From NCBI RefSeq assembly GCF_003234935.1, contig NZ_QKSB01000007.1, forward strand, positions 36,272-100,271: a stretch of DNA of 64,000 nucleotides, written 5' to 3'. Under the pieces are notes generated by a model. The model had not been told where the DNA came from, made no database searches, and saw only the letters and a list, made by a program, of their open reading frames with translations. Position numbers and translations under genes: made by a program. Within the stretch, counting starts at the first letter, position 1. Every line of letters begins with the position of its first letter. The DNA comes from Putridiphycobacter roseus (GTDB taxonomy: Bacteria > Bacteroidota > Bacteroidia > Flavobacteriales_D > Crocinitomicaceae). Positions 44,133-54,700 of this stretch are shown piece by piece.

Positions 44133-45344
44133 TTAGGTTATAGAATTTTCTTTCTGCTTTTTTTTCATGAGAATATAAACGAGTAACATGGTTAAAAGAG
44201 CAATTACCACCATGACATTCCAGGTATTAAAATAGCCAAAATTGTCAATTAATTGCATGCCGGCATTGTGACCAAAAATATGCGCAAAGGAAAAACTAAT
44301 ACTAAAAAACGCCATGTATTGGCCTTGATTTCCTTTTTTTGCACGTTCCATAGCAAAGGCATTGGCAAAAGGAAAAGCTACCATTTCTCCTACGGTCATA
44401 AATAACATACCAATGAATACAAAACCAATCCAAGGACTAATATTCAAGACTAAAAAGCTGAGCATGGTGAAAAATGCACCGATAAATATCAACCATTCTT
44501 TGTTGTACTTGCTACTTTCTAACCATTTTATCAAGGGCATTTCAAAAATGAATATCAAGAAACCATTTGCGCCTAAAATCAGTCCAATTTCAAATTCAGT
44601 CATACCAAAACTGTCTTTATAGTAAAGCGGAACGGTAGAAAAGTATTGTAAAAACACAAATGCAAACAGGAACAAACTGACGACAAATAACCAAAAAAGG
44701 CCGTCTTTGTAAGCCGACTGTGGATTTTCCACTTTGACTTCGGGGTTTGCTTTTGCTTTTTTAGGACTCAATACATTGATCAATAATAACCCAGCAATCG
44801 CACAAGTGAATCCATCAATCCAAAAAAGGCCAGGGTAACCAAAAGTTAAAATAATCAATCCCCCAACTGCTGGTCCGGCTGAGAAGCCCAAGTTAATGGC
44901 CAGCCGAATTAAGGTGAGTGAACGGGTGCGGTTCTCCGGCTTACTGTATGCACCCAAAGCGACAAACATGGCCGGACGAAACATATCGGCAATAATCATC
45001 AAGGCAAAAATACCCAAGCAAAGCGATTCAAAGGTTTGTAAGTATTGTAAACCCACAAACATAAAACCCGACAGTAAAAGACTGATGAACATTACTTTGT
45101 AATAGCCAATTTTATCCGTTAATTGTCCCCCTAACCAAGAGCCAATTACCGACCCTGCACCAAAGGCACTCATTACCCAACCCACTTGCTTTAAGTCAAA
45201 GCATAAGTCTTCTGTAAGGTATAACGACATGAAGGGAATAACCATGGTTCCCGCTCGGTTAATAAGGGTGATTAATGCTAACCACCAAACAGCCCGATTT
45301 AGTCCTTTGAAGCTATTAATGTATGTGGTAAAAAGTGTTTTCAT
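44133..45344 (-). CDS. MFS transporter
   Basis: 403 aa from the ATG at 45344 (MKTLFTTYINSFKGLNRAVWW). An upstream in-frame TTG would place a terminator hairpin inside the coding region and is rejected. About 12 membrane segments are visible. The MFS motif between helices 2 and 3 reads GSWLGGQLTDKIGYYKVMF. The N-terminal LINRAGTMVIPFMSLYLTEDL is typical of drug-efflux-type (DHA1) MFS proteins. Substrate unknown. The leader between its promoter and ATG contains a complete intrinsic terminator, suggesting control by transcription attenuation. Confidence 0.9.
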   Translation of the reverse strand: MKTLFTTYINSFKGLNRAVWWLALITLINRAGTMVIPFMSLYLTEDLCFDLKQVGWVMSAFGAGSVIGSWLGGQLTDKIGYYKVMFISLLLSGFMFVGLQYLQTFESLCLGIFALMIIADMFRPAMFVALGAYSKPENRTRSLTLIRLAINLGFSAGPAVGGLIILTFGYPGLFWIDGFTCAIAGLLLINVLSPKKAKANPEVKVENPQSAYKDGLFWLFVVSLFLFAFVFLQYFSTVPLYYKDSFGMTEFEIGLILGANGFLIFIFEMPLIKWLESSKYNKEWLIFIGAFFTMLSFLVLNISPWIGFVFIGMLFMTVGEMVAFPFANAFAMERAKKGNQGQYMAFFSISFSFAHIFGHNAGMQLIDNFGYFNTWNVMVVIALLTMLLVYILMKKKQKENSIT

Positions 45345-45370
45345 TTGGGATAATCTTAAAATTTTTGTAA

Positions 45371-45398
45371 AAAAAAAGTCCGACAAATTTTGTCGGAC
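45371..45398 (-). terminator. Terminator-like hairpin in the MFS gene leader
   Basis: On the minus strand GTCCGACA (45398-45391), a 5-base loop and TGTCGGAC (45385-45378) form an 8-bp perfect stem, followed directly by a run of nine T residues. It lies 34 bases upstream of the MFS ATG, between the likely promoter and the gene. Confidence 0.75.
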
Positions 45399-45432
45399 CA
45401 AGTTATATATTCTGTGCTGATAAAAATCAAAA

Positions 45433-45440
45433 CAAATATA
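45433..45440 (-). promoter_or_regulatory. -7 element of the MFS gene
   Basis: TATATTTG on the minus strand fits TAnnTTTG. A matching -33 at the standard spacing is not seen. Confidence 0.45.
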
Positions 45441-45605
45441 GATGACCCCGACAAAAGTAGTCTGTCTTGCAAAGTTTGTATCTATAAATATTGACTGATT
45501 TCATTTTAAATGTTGTTTTTTATTCAAACGCTTTATTTAAAGTGTTGGTTGGCTGTGTTTGTTATATTTCTTTTTTTTTATTTAAAATTTGCTTTTTTAA
45601 AATCA

Positions 45606-45613
45606 TACCTTTG
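45606..45613 (+). promoter_or_regulatory. -7 element of the ketoacyl synthase gene
   Basis: TACCTTTG matches TAnnTTTG and ends 10 bases before the chosen ATG. A TTTG at 45588-45591 is closer than the usual -33 spacing. Confidence 0.5.
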
Positions 45614-45623
45614 CCCCGCAAAA

Positions 45624-46769
45624 ATGCTTAAAGAACCTATAAATATAGCAAGTTATTCCAGTATTTCCCCTTTGGGAAACACGCCAAAGCAAGTATGGAA
45701 TAACTATTTGAATCCCCGAAGTTTTATCAGTAATCAACCCATGTTGAGTGCGGATTTATCCCCGGATTCGGAAAGCCTTTTAAGTGTTTTAAAGCAGGAT
45801 GATAAAAAATATCAGACACTTGATAAGTCCGTACTAATGGGTATTTACGCAGGAAGAAATGCTTTGGCGCAGACGAATTGGACTGATTTAAGTAATACAG
45901 GCATTAACATGGGTTCTTCAAGGGGCGCGACTCAATTATTTGAAGAGAATTACGCATTGTTTAACCGTGGAGAAAAAATAGCAGCCCTTACTTCTCCAAC
46001 CACCACTTTAGGAAACATTGCAACTTGGTTGGCGCACGATTTAAGTATTGAAGGCCCAGCAATGAGTCATTCCATTACTTGTTCCACTGCAATGCATGCT
46101 TTATTAAATGGCATTGCATGGTTAAATGCAGGAATGAGTGACCAATTTATTGTAGGTGCAAGCGAAGCTGCAAACACCGCCTTTACTATTGCGCAAATGC
46201 AAGCTTTAAAAATTTATTCAAAGGATAGCAGTGACTACCCTTGCCACTCTTTGCAATTTGATAAGACCAAAAACAGTATGGTTTTGGGCGAAGGTAGTGT
46301 TGTATTTTGCTTAAGTCCCGCAAACAATCCATCTGATGTAGCACAAATTACTAGTGTGGGTTATGCTACAGAAAAAATAAAGCACGGTGCCGACATCAGT
46401 GCAAATGCTACCTGTTTTCAAAAATCAATGAAAATGGCATTGGCCGGATTTGACGGAAGTGATATTGACGCCATAGTCATGCATGCCCCAGGAACTGTAA
46501 AAGGTGACCAGTCGGAATGGAACGCGATAGAAAAAGTTTTTGGCGCTAATCACCCAGCAATTACAAGTAATAAATGGAAAATTGGACACAGTTTGGGTGC
46601 TTCCGGCGGATTGAGTATAGAAATGGCGATTTTAATGCTCCAAAACAACCAATTAATTGAATCTCCATTTTATCAGAACAAACCACAGACAGGCCCTTTG
46701 AAAAACATCATGGTGAATGCGGTTGGATTCGGTGGAAATGCAGTGAGTATTGTGGTTTCTATTGGATAA
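45624..46769 (+). CDS. Beta-ketoacyl-[acyl-carrier-protein] synthase-like protein
   Basis: 381 aa from the ATG at 45624 (MLKEPINIASYSSISPLG). The longer frame from 45510 would begin upstream of the promoter element. It is a FabF-like thiolase-fold condensing enzyme with the catalytic triad in place: Cys153 (SITCSTA), His287 (MHAPGTVKGD) and His322 (WKIGHSLGASGG). Fatty-acid FabF enzymes are usually about 410 aa, so this is a shorter relative. Members like this occur in aryl-polyene, flexirubin and specialised lipid pathways, but no partner genes (ACP, dehydratase) are adjacent. The pathway therefore remains open. Confidence 0.88.
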   Translation: MLKEPINIASYSSISPLGNTPKQVWNNYLNPRSFISNQPMLSADLSPDSESLLSVLKQDDKKYQTLDKSVLMGIYAGRNALAQTNWTDLSNTGINMGSSRGATQLFEENYALFNRGEKIAALTSPTTTLGNIATWLAHDLSIEGPAMSHSITCSTAMHALLNGIAWLNAGMSDQFIVGASEAANTAFTIAQMQALKIYSKDSSDYPCHSLQFDKTKNSMVLGEGSVVFCLSPANNPSDVAQITSVGYATEKIKHGADISANATCFQKSMKMALAGFDGSDIDAIVMHAPGTVKGDQSEWNAIEKVFGANHPAITSNKWKIGHSLGASGGLSIEMAILMLQNNQLIESPFYQNKPQTGPLKNIMVNAVGFGGNAVSIVVSIG

Positions 46770-47523
46770 AAAGGGTGCCTTTTAAGTTTACAAAACCTTT
46801 TTTACCGTTGGGCATAGTAACTGTTGCTATATCATAGCTATATGCTTCTATCGACTTAAACATTACTGCGGTATATCCATAAATACCAATCAGACCATCT
46901 TTTTCAACCATCAACTTTCCGTCTTTTAACGACACCTTATCGTAAGCCATATTTTCAGGATCATCAAGAATATAAGTGTATTTACCCTGCTGATAAATTA
47001 CTGTTCTTGGGTCGGGTATCCAATAGTCACCATAACCATAGTTAGCGGTAAACAAATAAGATGTCAATTGATTGATAAATGTAACTTGGTCGGCCTTTGA
47101 AAATGGAATACTTTTTTTAATTACTGGAGGTTCATTGTTTTGATCGTAAAAAGTTTCATCTTCCAAAATATCAAATCCGTTTGCCGATTTTTCTATGGTC
47201 AATGCATAATGCGGAACTGTACCACAAACGCCATAAAAAGGATCATCCAAAACTGCTACTTTTTTCAAATCAGTATCTAAATAAAGCAATTCATTTTTAG
47301 CAGTGATTACCTGAAGATTTGGGTACAATAAGGTAACGTGCTTGAGCTGCGTGAATTTTTCATGTTGTTCAGCATCATGAATGCTATACTTTTTATTGGT
47401 TGTATTTTGAAGCACAGTATAATGCTCATTTTTAAAAATTAGGCTGTCATTATCTTTTCCAAAAGTTGAATTAGGAAGGAGAATAATGATGAAAAGTAAT
47501 AGTTTTACGATAAAATCTTTCAT
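46759..47523 (-). CDS. Hypothetical exported protein, WG-repeat-like
   Basis: 254 aa. Signal peptide (MKDFIVKLLLFIIILLPNSTFG) followed by a strand-rich protein with short repeats of beta-hairpin type (KKYSIHDAEQHEKFTQLKHVTLLYPN, NGKKGFVNLKG, DGLIGIYGY). The last segment resembles WG/KWG repeats, which are common in Bacteroidota exported proteins of unknown role. It shares 11 bases with the convergent ketoacyl synthase end. No family or function is certain. Confidence 0.6.
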   Translation of the reverse strand: MKDFIVKLLLFIIILLPNSTFGKDNDSLIFKNEHYTVLQNTTNKKYSIHDAEQHEKFTQLKHVTLLYPNLQVITAKNELLYLDTDLKKVAVLDDPFYGVCGTVPHYALTIEKSANGFDILEDETFYDQNNEPPVIKKSIPFSKADQVTFINQLTSYLFTANYGYGDYWIPDPRTVIYQQGKYTYILDDPENMAYDKVSLKDGKLMVEKDGLIGIYGYTAVMFKSIEAYSYDIATVTMPNGKKGFVNLKGTLFIQ

Positions 47524-47641
47524 AGTATTGGTATTTATAGGGTATACAATTTAAACAGAAAAAGGTTCAAATGTTAAAGAAGAAAATGGGAGCAGGAAAC
47601 AATCATTAAAATAATTGTAAATTTAGCCCTTGAGTATAGTC

Positions 47642-48664
47642 ATGGAAAGAAGAAAATTTATTGTTCAGGCGGGAATAATTGGTACAAGTTTATTAGGACT
47701 TAGTGCAATTTCGTTACCTGAATTTACCGATAAAATATTTCCAAAAGCATTAAAGCAAGGAGATACCATAGCCTTAACCGCTCCAGCAGGGGCTATTTTC
47801 AGTCCCACTTATATTGATAAAATATCGAATAAATTAAAAAGCTTTGGTTTTAAGGTGGTTCAAGGGAAAACACTTTTTGAAAAGTATGGTTATTTGGCAG
47901 GAAAGGACGAACTCAGGGCAACAGAAATAAATAACTTTTTTAAGGATAAAAACATTGCCGGTATTTTTACGTTGAGAGGAGGATGGGGCTGTGGTCGTAT
48001 ACTCGATTTAATCGATTATGAAACCATTCGACAAAACCCAAAAATTATCATGGGTTTTAGTGATATTACCGCTTTGTTGATCGCGATTTATAAAAAAACG
48101 GGACTGGTGACTTTTCATGGACCAATGGGCTATTCCAGTTGGAATGACTTTTCAACTGAACAAGTGTTTGATACCTTGGTGTTGAGTAAAAGGGTAAAAT
48201 TTGAAAATGCCCAAGTAGAAAAAACGAATTTAAAAACCCTGTCCAAAGGGAGGGGGGAAGGTGAAATATTAGCTGGAAATTTAACCGTACTTTGCTCCTT
48301 AATCGGGACAGCGTTTGAACCAGATTGGACAAATAAAATTTTGTGTTTGGAAGAAATTGGAGAAGAGCCATATCGCATTGATCGGATGTTTTGGCAATTA
48401 AAAATGGCGGGTGTTTTTGAAGCAGTAAATGGCATTATATTGGGTTCTTTTAGAAAATGCGAACCGGAGTTTCCAAGCGAATCATTTTCATTAATGGAAG
48501 TGTTTAAGCAATATTTTGAGGCGATAAACGTCCCTGTTTTTATGGGCGCAAGTTTCGGACATACAGTGAACAAGTTTAATTTACCAATAGGAGTTAAAGC
48601 AGTTATGAATACAGCTGACTTTCAATTTCAACTACTCGAAAACCCAACCCAATTGAATAGATAA
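47642..48664 (+). CDS. LD-carboxypeptidase (peptidase S66)
   Basis: 340 aa from the ATG at 47642; a TTG four codons upstream is rejected. The N-terminus MERRKFIVQAGIIGTSLLGLSA looks like a twin-arginine-type signal with RRKF and a hydrophobic core. The S66 family cleaves the L,D bond of peptidoglycan tetrapeptides during recycling. The nucleophile Ser140 is in IIMGFSDIT, preceded by LRGGWGCGRILDLID. The Glu is in CLEEIGEEPYRIDRM and the His in GHTVNKFNLPIGVK near the C-terminus. A cytoplasmic form is more usual, so an exported form is notable. The next gene starts 9 bases later. Confidence 0.9.
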   Translation: MERRKFIVQAGIIGTSLLGLSAISLPEFTDKIFPKALKQGDTIALTAPAGAIFSPTYIDKISNKLKSFGFKVVQGKTLFEKYGYLAGKDELRATEINNFFKDKNIAGIFTLRGGWGCGRILDLIDYETIRQNPKIIMGFSDITALLIAIYKKTGLVTFHGPMGYSSWNDFSTEQVFDTLVLSKRVKFENAQVEKTNLKTLSKGRGEGEILAGNLTVLCSLIGTAFEPDWTNKILCLEEIGEEPYRIDRMFWQLKMAGVFEAVNGIILGSFRKCEPEFPSESFSLMEVFKQYFEAINVPVFMGASFGHTVNKFNLPIGVKAVMNTADFQFQLLENPTQLNR

Positions 48665-48673
48665 TTATCCTTG

Positions 48674-50953
48674 ATGAAACAATATATTTTTAATTATACC
48701 AGCCTTGTATTTTTAGTCACCACTACTTTAATTATAGGACTTTATGCACCTATGATTTTTGATTTAAACAACCATGTTTTTTCGCCGAGTGGTGACGGTA
48801 TAAAAAATTACTATACCTACATGTATCACGCTAAGTATGATACTAATTTTTGGGATTTTTCAGGCATGAATTACCCATTTCAGGAACACATTGTTTACAC
48901 TGATGCGCAACCTTTACTATCCTACTTAATCAAAGTATTTGGCTTGACGAATTACGGGGTAGGTATCATGAATTTTTTAATGCTCATTGCTTTCCCAATT
49001 GCCAGTATTTTTAACTTTAAAATATTAAAGCATTACGGAATTCAGTCCCTTTGGGCAGTTGTTTCTAGTATTTGTATCACTTTTATGGCGCCTCAATTGT
49101 TCAGGCTAACCGGTCATTTATCCTTATCCTATTCATTTGCCATTCCGTTAATGTGGTATTTATTGCTAAAAATTTCGGCTCATGAAAGTTTTAAATATAC
49201 CATCATTTTGTTTTTCAGTCTCTTTATTGCCTTTTTTACACATCCCTATTTGGGCTTAATCATGTCCGTTTTTGGCTTGGCATATGCCTTGGTATTTTGG
49301 TGGTTCGAAAAATCTAAATGGCGGGCGTATTTGAGTCAAATTGTTACACCAATTTTATTGGTGATATTTTCATTTCAGTTATTGGTCAACCTAACGGATA
49401 AGCATGTGGACAGAATGAAAAGTCCTTCTGGCTTTTTTGAGTACTATGCCAGTTGGAAATCCCTTTTGTCTCCCCACCACGGGCCAATGGAGTGGTTAAA
49501 AAACGCTTTTGGCTTTAAAATGCCCGACTGGGAAACATGGACTTATTTGGGTTTATTTACCATTTTATCCATGTTATTCGCAATCATTTTTTATGGCTTA
49601 AATCGCAAGGAAATTAGTTTTGTTGAGTTGCTAAAATCACCGTTTGGAAAAATTTATTTAGTAGGGCATATCGTACTATTATTTTCCTTTTGTTTTCCTT
49701 TAAAATTTGATGTTTTCCGACCACTTGTCGAAGCCATTGGACCCCTAAAACAATTTCGGGTATTGGGTCGTTTTGCTTGGGTATACTTTTATGTGGTTTC
49801 TGTAGGATCAATTGTTTTTATTCAATTTTTACTCCAGCGTTATCCTGCAAAAAATAAATTAATTAAAACTGTTTATTGGGTTGGAATAGTGTTTACCGTT
49901 TTGGAATTTTTACCTGCACACATAGGGGTCTCTAAATCTATTAGTCGCAGTAAAAGTCCTTTTCAACAAGAAAACTTAAGTCAGGAATTACGAGACTTGA
50001 TTACCTGGACAAAAACACAGGACTATGATGCTATTTTGTTTATTCCTTTTACGCATTTGTCCAGTGAGAATATATTTATTTTGGGATCAGAAAAGGGGAA
50101 TTTTGATGCCATGATGTTGAGTTACCATTGTCAATTACCCCTTTTAAATACAATTACCTCTCGAACTTCGGTGAGTGAATCGGTATTTTTCCACAATTTA
50201 TTTTCTCCTGCTTATATCGAAAAAAAGCTTTTTGATGTAATGGGAAAGGACAAGAAAATTATGTTGGTAAAAAATAAAAGTGCCTTGAATTATGATGAAC
50301 TAAGGATGGTTTGGGCAATGGATACTTTGTATACCAATGCCAACTATAAGGTATTTGATTTTAGTAACGACACCTGGAATAACCACAGTTATTTTGAGGA
50401 GAAATTAGTGGAAAACAAAAAGGCACAGCATGTTTTAAAAGATGATTGGCGATCGGACAGTGCAGATGTTTGGTTTATGTATGATGGCTTTGAAACGCTG
50501 TCGGAAAAAAATAGTATGCTGGGTAAGGGCGCATTTGCTGGCCAAAAAGATAAAATTACTGTGATTAAAGATGGCATAACTGACCTTGACAATGGGTTAT
50601 ACCGTTGTAGTTTTTGGTATAATTTTAGAATTGACCGTGCGGATCAAATGGTAGTTGTTGAGCTAAAGTTTACCAGCGGAAAAGGCAAGTGGGTAGCTAA
50701 ACAAGATGTACGAGAAAGCAATTTAATAGTAGGTGATTGGGCCAGGGTAAGTGTTGAGTTTGAAGTATCAGATACCGTTGAAAGCACCAAACTATTTTTG
50801 TCGAATACACACAGTAGTAAATGGTTTGTGATAGATGAATTACTGATACAAAAAGTTGGCGATCCTGCTTTATTTAAAGAAGCTAAGGTAGGAGAAGAAG
50901 ACTACCTTATTTACAATAACGATTGGATGAATAGGCAATCATTTTCTGAATAG
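48674..50953 (+). CDS. Polytopic membrane protein, GT-C glycosyltransferase-like
   Basis: 759 aa from the ATG at 48674. About 10-12 membrane segments occupy residues 10-420. The first periplasmic loop has an acidic motif (DGIKNYYTYMYHAKYD) of the type seen in GT-C glycosyltransferases that use polyprenyl-phosphate sugars. The soluble C-terminal 330 residues include a beta-sandwich-like region (DDWRSDSADVWFMYDGFE to WFVIDELLIQ) that may bind carbohydrate. The gene runs convergent to a GT2 glycosyltransferase gene, overlapping by 15 bases, which supports a glycan role. Sugar and acceptor unknown. Confidence 0.7.
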   Translation: MKQYIFNYTSLVFLVTTTLIIGLYAPMIFDLNNHVFSPSGDGIKNYYTYMYHAKYDTNFWDFSGMNYPFQEHIVYTDAQPLLSYLIKVFGLTNYGVGIMNFLMLIAFPIASIFNFKILKHYGIQSLWAVVSSICITFMAPQLFRLTGHLSLSYSFAIPLMWYLLLKISAHESFKYTIILFFSLFIAFFTHPYLGLIMSVFGLAYALVFWWFEKSKWRAYLSQIVTPILLVIFSFQLLVNLTDKHVDRMKSPSGFFEYYASWKSLLSPHHGPMEWLKNAFGFKMPDWETWTYLGLFTILSMLFAIIFYGLNRKEISFVELLKSPFGKIYLVGHIVLLFSFCFPLKFDVFRPLVEAIGPLKQFRVLGRFAWVYFYVVSVGSIVFIQFLLQRYPAKNKLIKTVYWVGIVFTVLEFLPAHIGVSKSISRSKSPFQQENLSQELRDLITWTKTQDYDAILFIPFTHLSSENIFILGSEKGNFDAMMLSYHCQLPLLNTITSRTSVSESVFFHNLFSPAYIEKKLFDVMGKDKKIMLVKNKSALNYDELRMVWAMDTLYTNANYKVFDFSNDTWNNHSYFEEKLVENKKAQHVLKDDWRSDSADVWFMYDGFETLSEKNSMLGKGAFAGQKDKITVIKDGITDLDNGLYRCSFWYNFRIDRADQMVVVELKFTSGKGKWVAKQDVRESNLIVGDWARVSVEFEVSDTVESTKLFLSNTHSSKWFVIDELLIQKVGDPALFKEAKVGEEDYLIYNNDWMNRQSFSE

Positions 50954-51649
50954 TACCTTGACAAAGTTCAAGGATTCTTTGGCTAGAATTTTAACACTTA
51001 CACTGCTAAACACAACATTTGGTTTTAATTTAACCAATACTGTTTTGCAGGATAAATTTCTTTTGCTAATCAATTTTACAAACTCCAAATCGAATAAAAA
51101 TCGGTTAATTTCAGTGGTTAAAAATAAGTCAGCCCCTTTTTCATTAAAAGCTTTAATACCACATTGGGTATCGTCAGTCGGCAATTTTAAAAAGTATTTA
51201 AAAGTTCCCCTTAAAAATTTTGAAATGATTTTTCTACCGGTAGGTATATTTTGATAATAAGATTTGTCTCTTTTTCCTAAAACTGTGTCCACCTTATTGG
51301 AAAGGATAAAGTGATAAATTTCAATTAAGCTTTCCGTGGTATATGGAAAGTCAATATCGGTATAAACAATAGGAAAAGTTTTTACAGCTTTTACACCTGT
51401 TCTAAGGGCATGTCCTTTACCTTTATTGACGGAATAACTGATGAAATTTACTTGGGGAATGTTTTTTTTAATAAAATCAATTTGTTGTGGTCCTACATTT
51501 TTGGTGGATCCATCATTTACAATGATTAAATCAATGGGAACGTTTAATTGTTTTTGAATCTCATGAATAGACGCAACAATAGTAGTCTCCCAACCTAAAA
51601 TAGGATTGTAACACGGTAAAAGAATGGTAAACGCCCCGTTCGTATTCAT
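50939..51649 (-). CDS. Family 2 glycosyltransferase (dolichyl-phosphate-mannose-synthase-like)
   Basis: 236 aa GT-A-fold enzyme with no membrane segment. The nucleotide-sugar site is seen in FTILLPCYNPILGWETTI and LIIVNDGSTKNV. The DxD motif is YTDIDFPYT at about residue 97. The acceptor region has GKRDKSYYQNIP, and CGIKAFNEKGADLF is typical of polyprenyl-phosphate sugar transferases (DPM1-like). It could make the polyprenyl-phosphate sugar used by the GT-C-like neighbour, a common pairing; the convergent layout means they are not in one operon. Confidence 0.87.
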   Translation of the reverse strand: MNTNGAFTILLPCYNPILGWETTIVASIHEIQKQLNVPIDLIIVNDGSTKNVGPQQIDFIKKNIPQVNFISYSVNKGKGHALRTGVKAVKTFPIVYTDIDFPYTTESLIEIYHFILSNKVDTVLGKRDKSYYQNIPTGRKIISKFLRGTFKYFLKLPTDDTQCGIKAFNEKGADLFLTTEINRFLFDLEFVKLISKRNLSCKTVLVKLKPNVVFSSVSVKILAKESLNFVKVLFRK

Positions 51650-51721
51650 TTGCTGGCTAAAATAATCAGACTAATGATAACTGTTGGTAAAATTATAGAA
51701 AAAATTTTAAAAATTTACGGT

Positions 51722-54700
51722 CTATAAATTATCAAAGTCAGGTTTTCGAGATGTGCCAAACCATTTCAATACTTTTTCACCCACACCAGGTACTTCAATA
51801 TGAATTATATATACCCCACTTGCAATAGGTATCCCAGCAGTATTTGTTAAGTCCCAATCTATTGAAGTAATGTCGCTTGCTTTATTAAACTCTCTTATAA
51901 ATTGTCCAGAAACAGTGAAGATTCTTATTTTACAAACTTTGGGAAGGTTAGTAATTTTCACCACCTTATCTAATCTTGTTTCTTCATATAAGCTATAAGC
52001 ATAATAAGGGTTAGGAACAATATTAATAAGGTTGAGTTTATCTGCAAGCTCATCCAGAACGTCAGTTTGCACGCGCTCATTTTCAGTAATAGTAAACTTG
52101 TATTTTGGCATGCCTTTATTGCTTGCTTTTGTTTCTTCTCGATAGGTATAAGGTTTACTCAACCTTATTTTTATTGCCACATCTGATTCCAAAATAGTAT
52201 GGAATTCATTTGCTAATGGTGCGGCAATCCAGGTACAGTATTCAAAAACAGCTTTATGTCCTTCTTCCGTCTTTTTTGAAAGATTAGTTTTTATATATTG
52301 TCCTTGATCATATTCAGGCATATCATCTACAGCATCAAACACGTAAACATAATGCATGCCTCCCATTAAAGGTTCACCGGTAGTGTTTGTAATATTTGTT
52401 GATGGATTCCATATCATGTCATTACCATTTTCACCTGCTAGCCAAGAATTTTCTCCAAAAGCCATATTTAATCTTTTACCAGTGTTGATATTAATCGCAT
52501 ATCCAGGAAACCATCCCATACTTTTATCTCCATCACTAACCGGAATACCATCTTTGTTAACAGATAATTGTTCTCTTAATTCAAGTACATCTGCACCACC
52601 AACTGTTTGGTTTTCATTATCATTCATTTCAATTACAACACATTTGGTCCACAAAGATTGATCTTTGGTAATTTGTATATCAATATCATGCATGTTGGCC
52701 ATTCTAAAACTATTGAAAGTAGATTGTTCTAATTGGTAATAACCTTCCAGCGCTGCTGTATTGGGATCATCTCCAGGATTACCCATGGGCATACCATAAA
52801 CCTCGTAACCTACATACTTAAAGGAGGTGATTATGCCATTTAATATACCTTCCCAGTGTTGCGAAGGGTCATTATTGGAATTACTATCGTAATAATAGCA
52901 AGGATTATTTACCCATAAAGCTGGGCTGCAGGTAGGGTCAACAGGATTAGGTTTAAAATTAGAGCCAGCTCGAATCCAATTTGTTGTAAAATTAATGTCT
53001 GAATCTGGAATACCAGATAACCATATCTTGGATGAATCGGAAAAATTAATACTATTGCTAATGGGTGCAGTAGTCCATTTATGAGAGGAATATTCTCCAC
53101 CATATTCATACTGGTTTAAGGTTACAGAAAGTCCCCATTCGGCAATTATTTCTTCATTATTATCGCCTACACCGTTTAAGGATGCGTAGGTTTCATTCAC
53201 ACCTTCATACTCCCTATTTAATACCCATTTGGTGTCATTTTTTACACCACCTCTTGAAATGTCAGCATCTTTTGAAAAGGTTAAGGTATAATTTCCAGCT
53301 TTCAAGTTTAAAGGGTCAATTACCTTTACATCAATTGGACCAAACCCTGCTTTATATTCTACTTCATCTATTTTATTATCCGTCAAAATAGTTTTTAAAC
53401 TCTGATCAGAAAGTTCTAAAACTCTATTGCCGTTTCCTACACCTTCTATCTGGGTAACTTTTGGCGACCATCCATAATAAGTGCCAAAGGAAGTGCCGTT
53501 TCCTTCTATACTTGGGTTATGTGGAATACCTAAAACAGGTTGGATAGAACCAAAAGCAGCTTTTCTACTCGCAATGTAAGGTTGTTTTTGTCCATCAATT
53601 GTTTGGGGGTCGTCGGGAATGAATGTTTTATAATCATTAACGGCATAAGCTATAGCCATATAATAATATTTTTTGAAGTTGACCAATGTTCGATCTCCAG
53701 TGGCGAATAAGTCTTCGGTCACTAATAAAGAATGTTTTATTCCTTTGTTTTCAGCTTTAACCTCTACAGTAGGAATGGCAGCATTCATATCTAAATCAAA
53801 AGTGTAATTGATTAAATTTTTATAATTATCTTCAATATCGCATTGAAACACTAACCTGGCTTTTGTTAGGTCATCTAAATTATTAGCAGCTATATCTTTT
53901 GATTTTAATTGATAAATTTGATAGCCTTGAAAGCGGTATTCATTATCGAAGTCGCTCACATTGTCTACATTTATTATTTCTGGATCAATTTCTTGGTATA
54001 ATTCATTTTCATTATTGGAGCCCGTAGGATTTGAAATGGTGATGATCAGTTGATTTTCCATTTCTTGAATTTTTAAGTCTGGTGCATGTGGTCCTTCCAA
54101 AATATTAAAACAATTATCGAATAAGGCTTGTGCTTTATCATCTGCTACAAAAAGTTTTTTTACCGATTCAAATGGACCACCAGAAGTGGCTCTTGCCCAC
54201 ACTACACCCATGGTGATATTATTTACAGCACCTGGTTTTAAAATAAATGGGCCGGCCGACTGTGCAAATCTTCTATCGTAAGGAATGTTGTTGGAACTTT
54301 CTTCCGTCCACTCTGCTTGAACGGTGCCTTCTGTTCCCCATCCTAATGGATCCGTATTGCCGGGAAACATAAAATCAGCATGAACATTAGGATTAGCTTC
54401 AGGGTCGGAAACGTGACCACTACCACCATAAACAAAACGGGAGCCATCTTTCCAGTATCCTTTTAGATACGCGTAATAATCTACTGCATTTTGAGGATCC
54501 GTTTGTGCACTGTTTCCTGCAGATCCACTATTGTTATAGTAGATAAATCTGCGCATTCCAAATCGTTCATTATCTATTAATCCATCTCCATAACCAATCC
54601 CTAAACCTTCGTATGGTATTCCTTTGTTTAAAATTGCTTCATCAATGTTATCCGTTAATGGATTGTCTAAATTATCATTATCTTGATAAGGTCCCTCAAA

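Noticed and set aside
45345..45401. N-terminal extension of the MFS gene from a TTG codon
   Set aside because: It would place the terminator stem and T9 tract inside coding sequence; the ATG at 45344 gives a normal MFS N-terminus.
45510..45623. Extension of the ketoacyl synthase with a hydrophobic N-terminus
   Set aside because: The extension lies upstream of and across the TAnnTTTG element and looks like translated T-rich promoter DNA.
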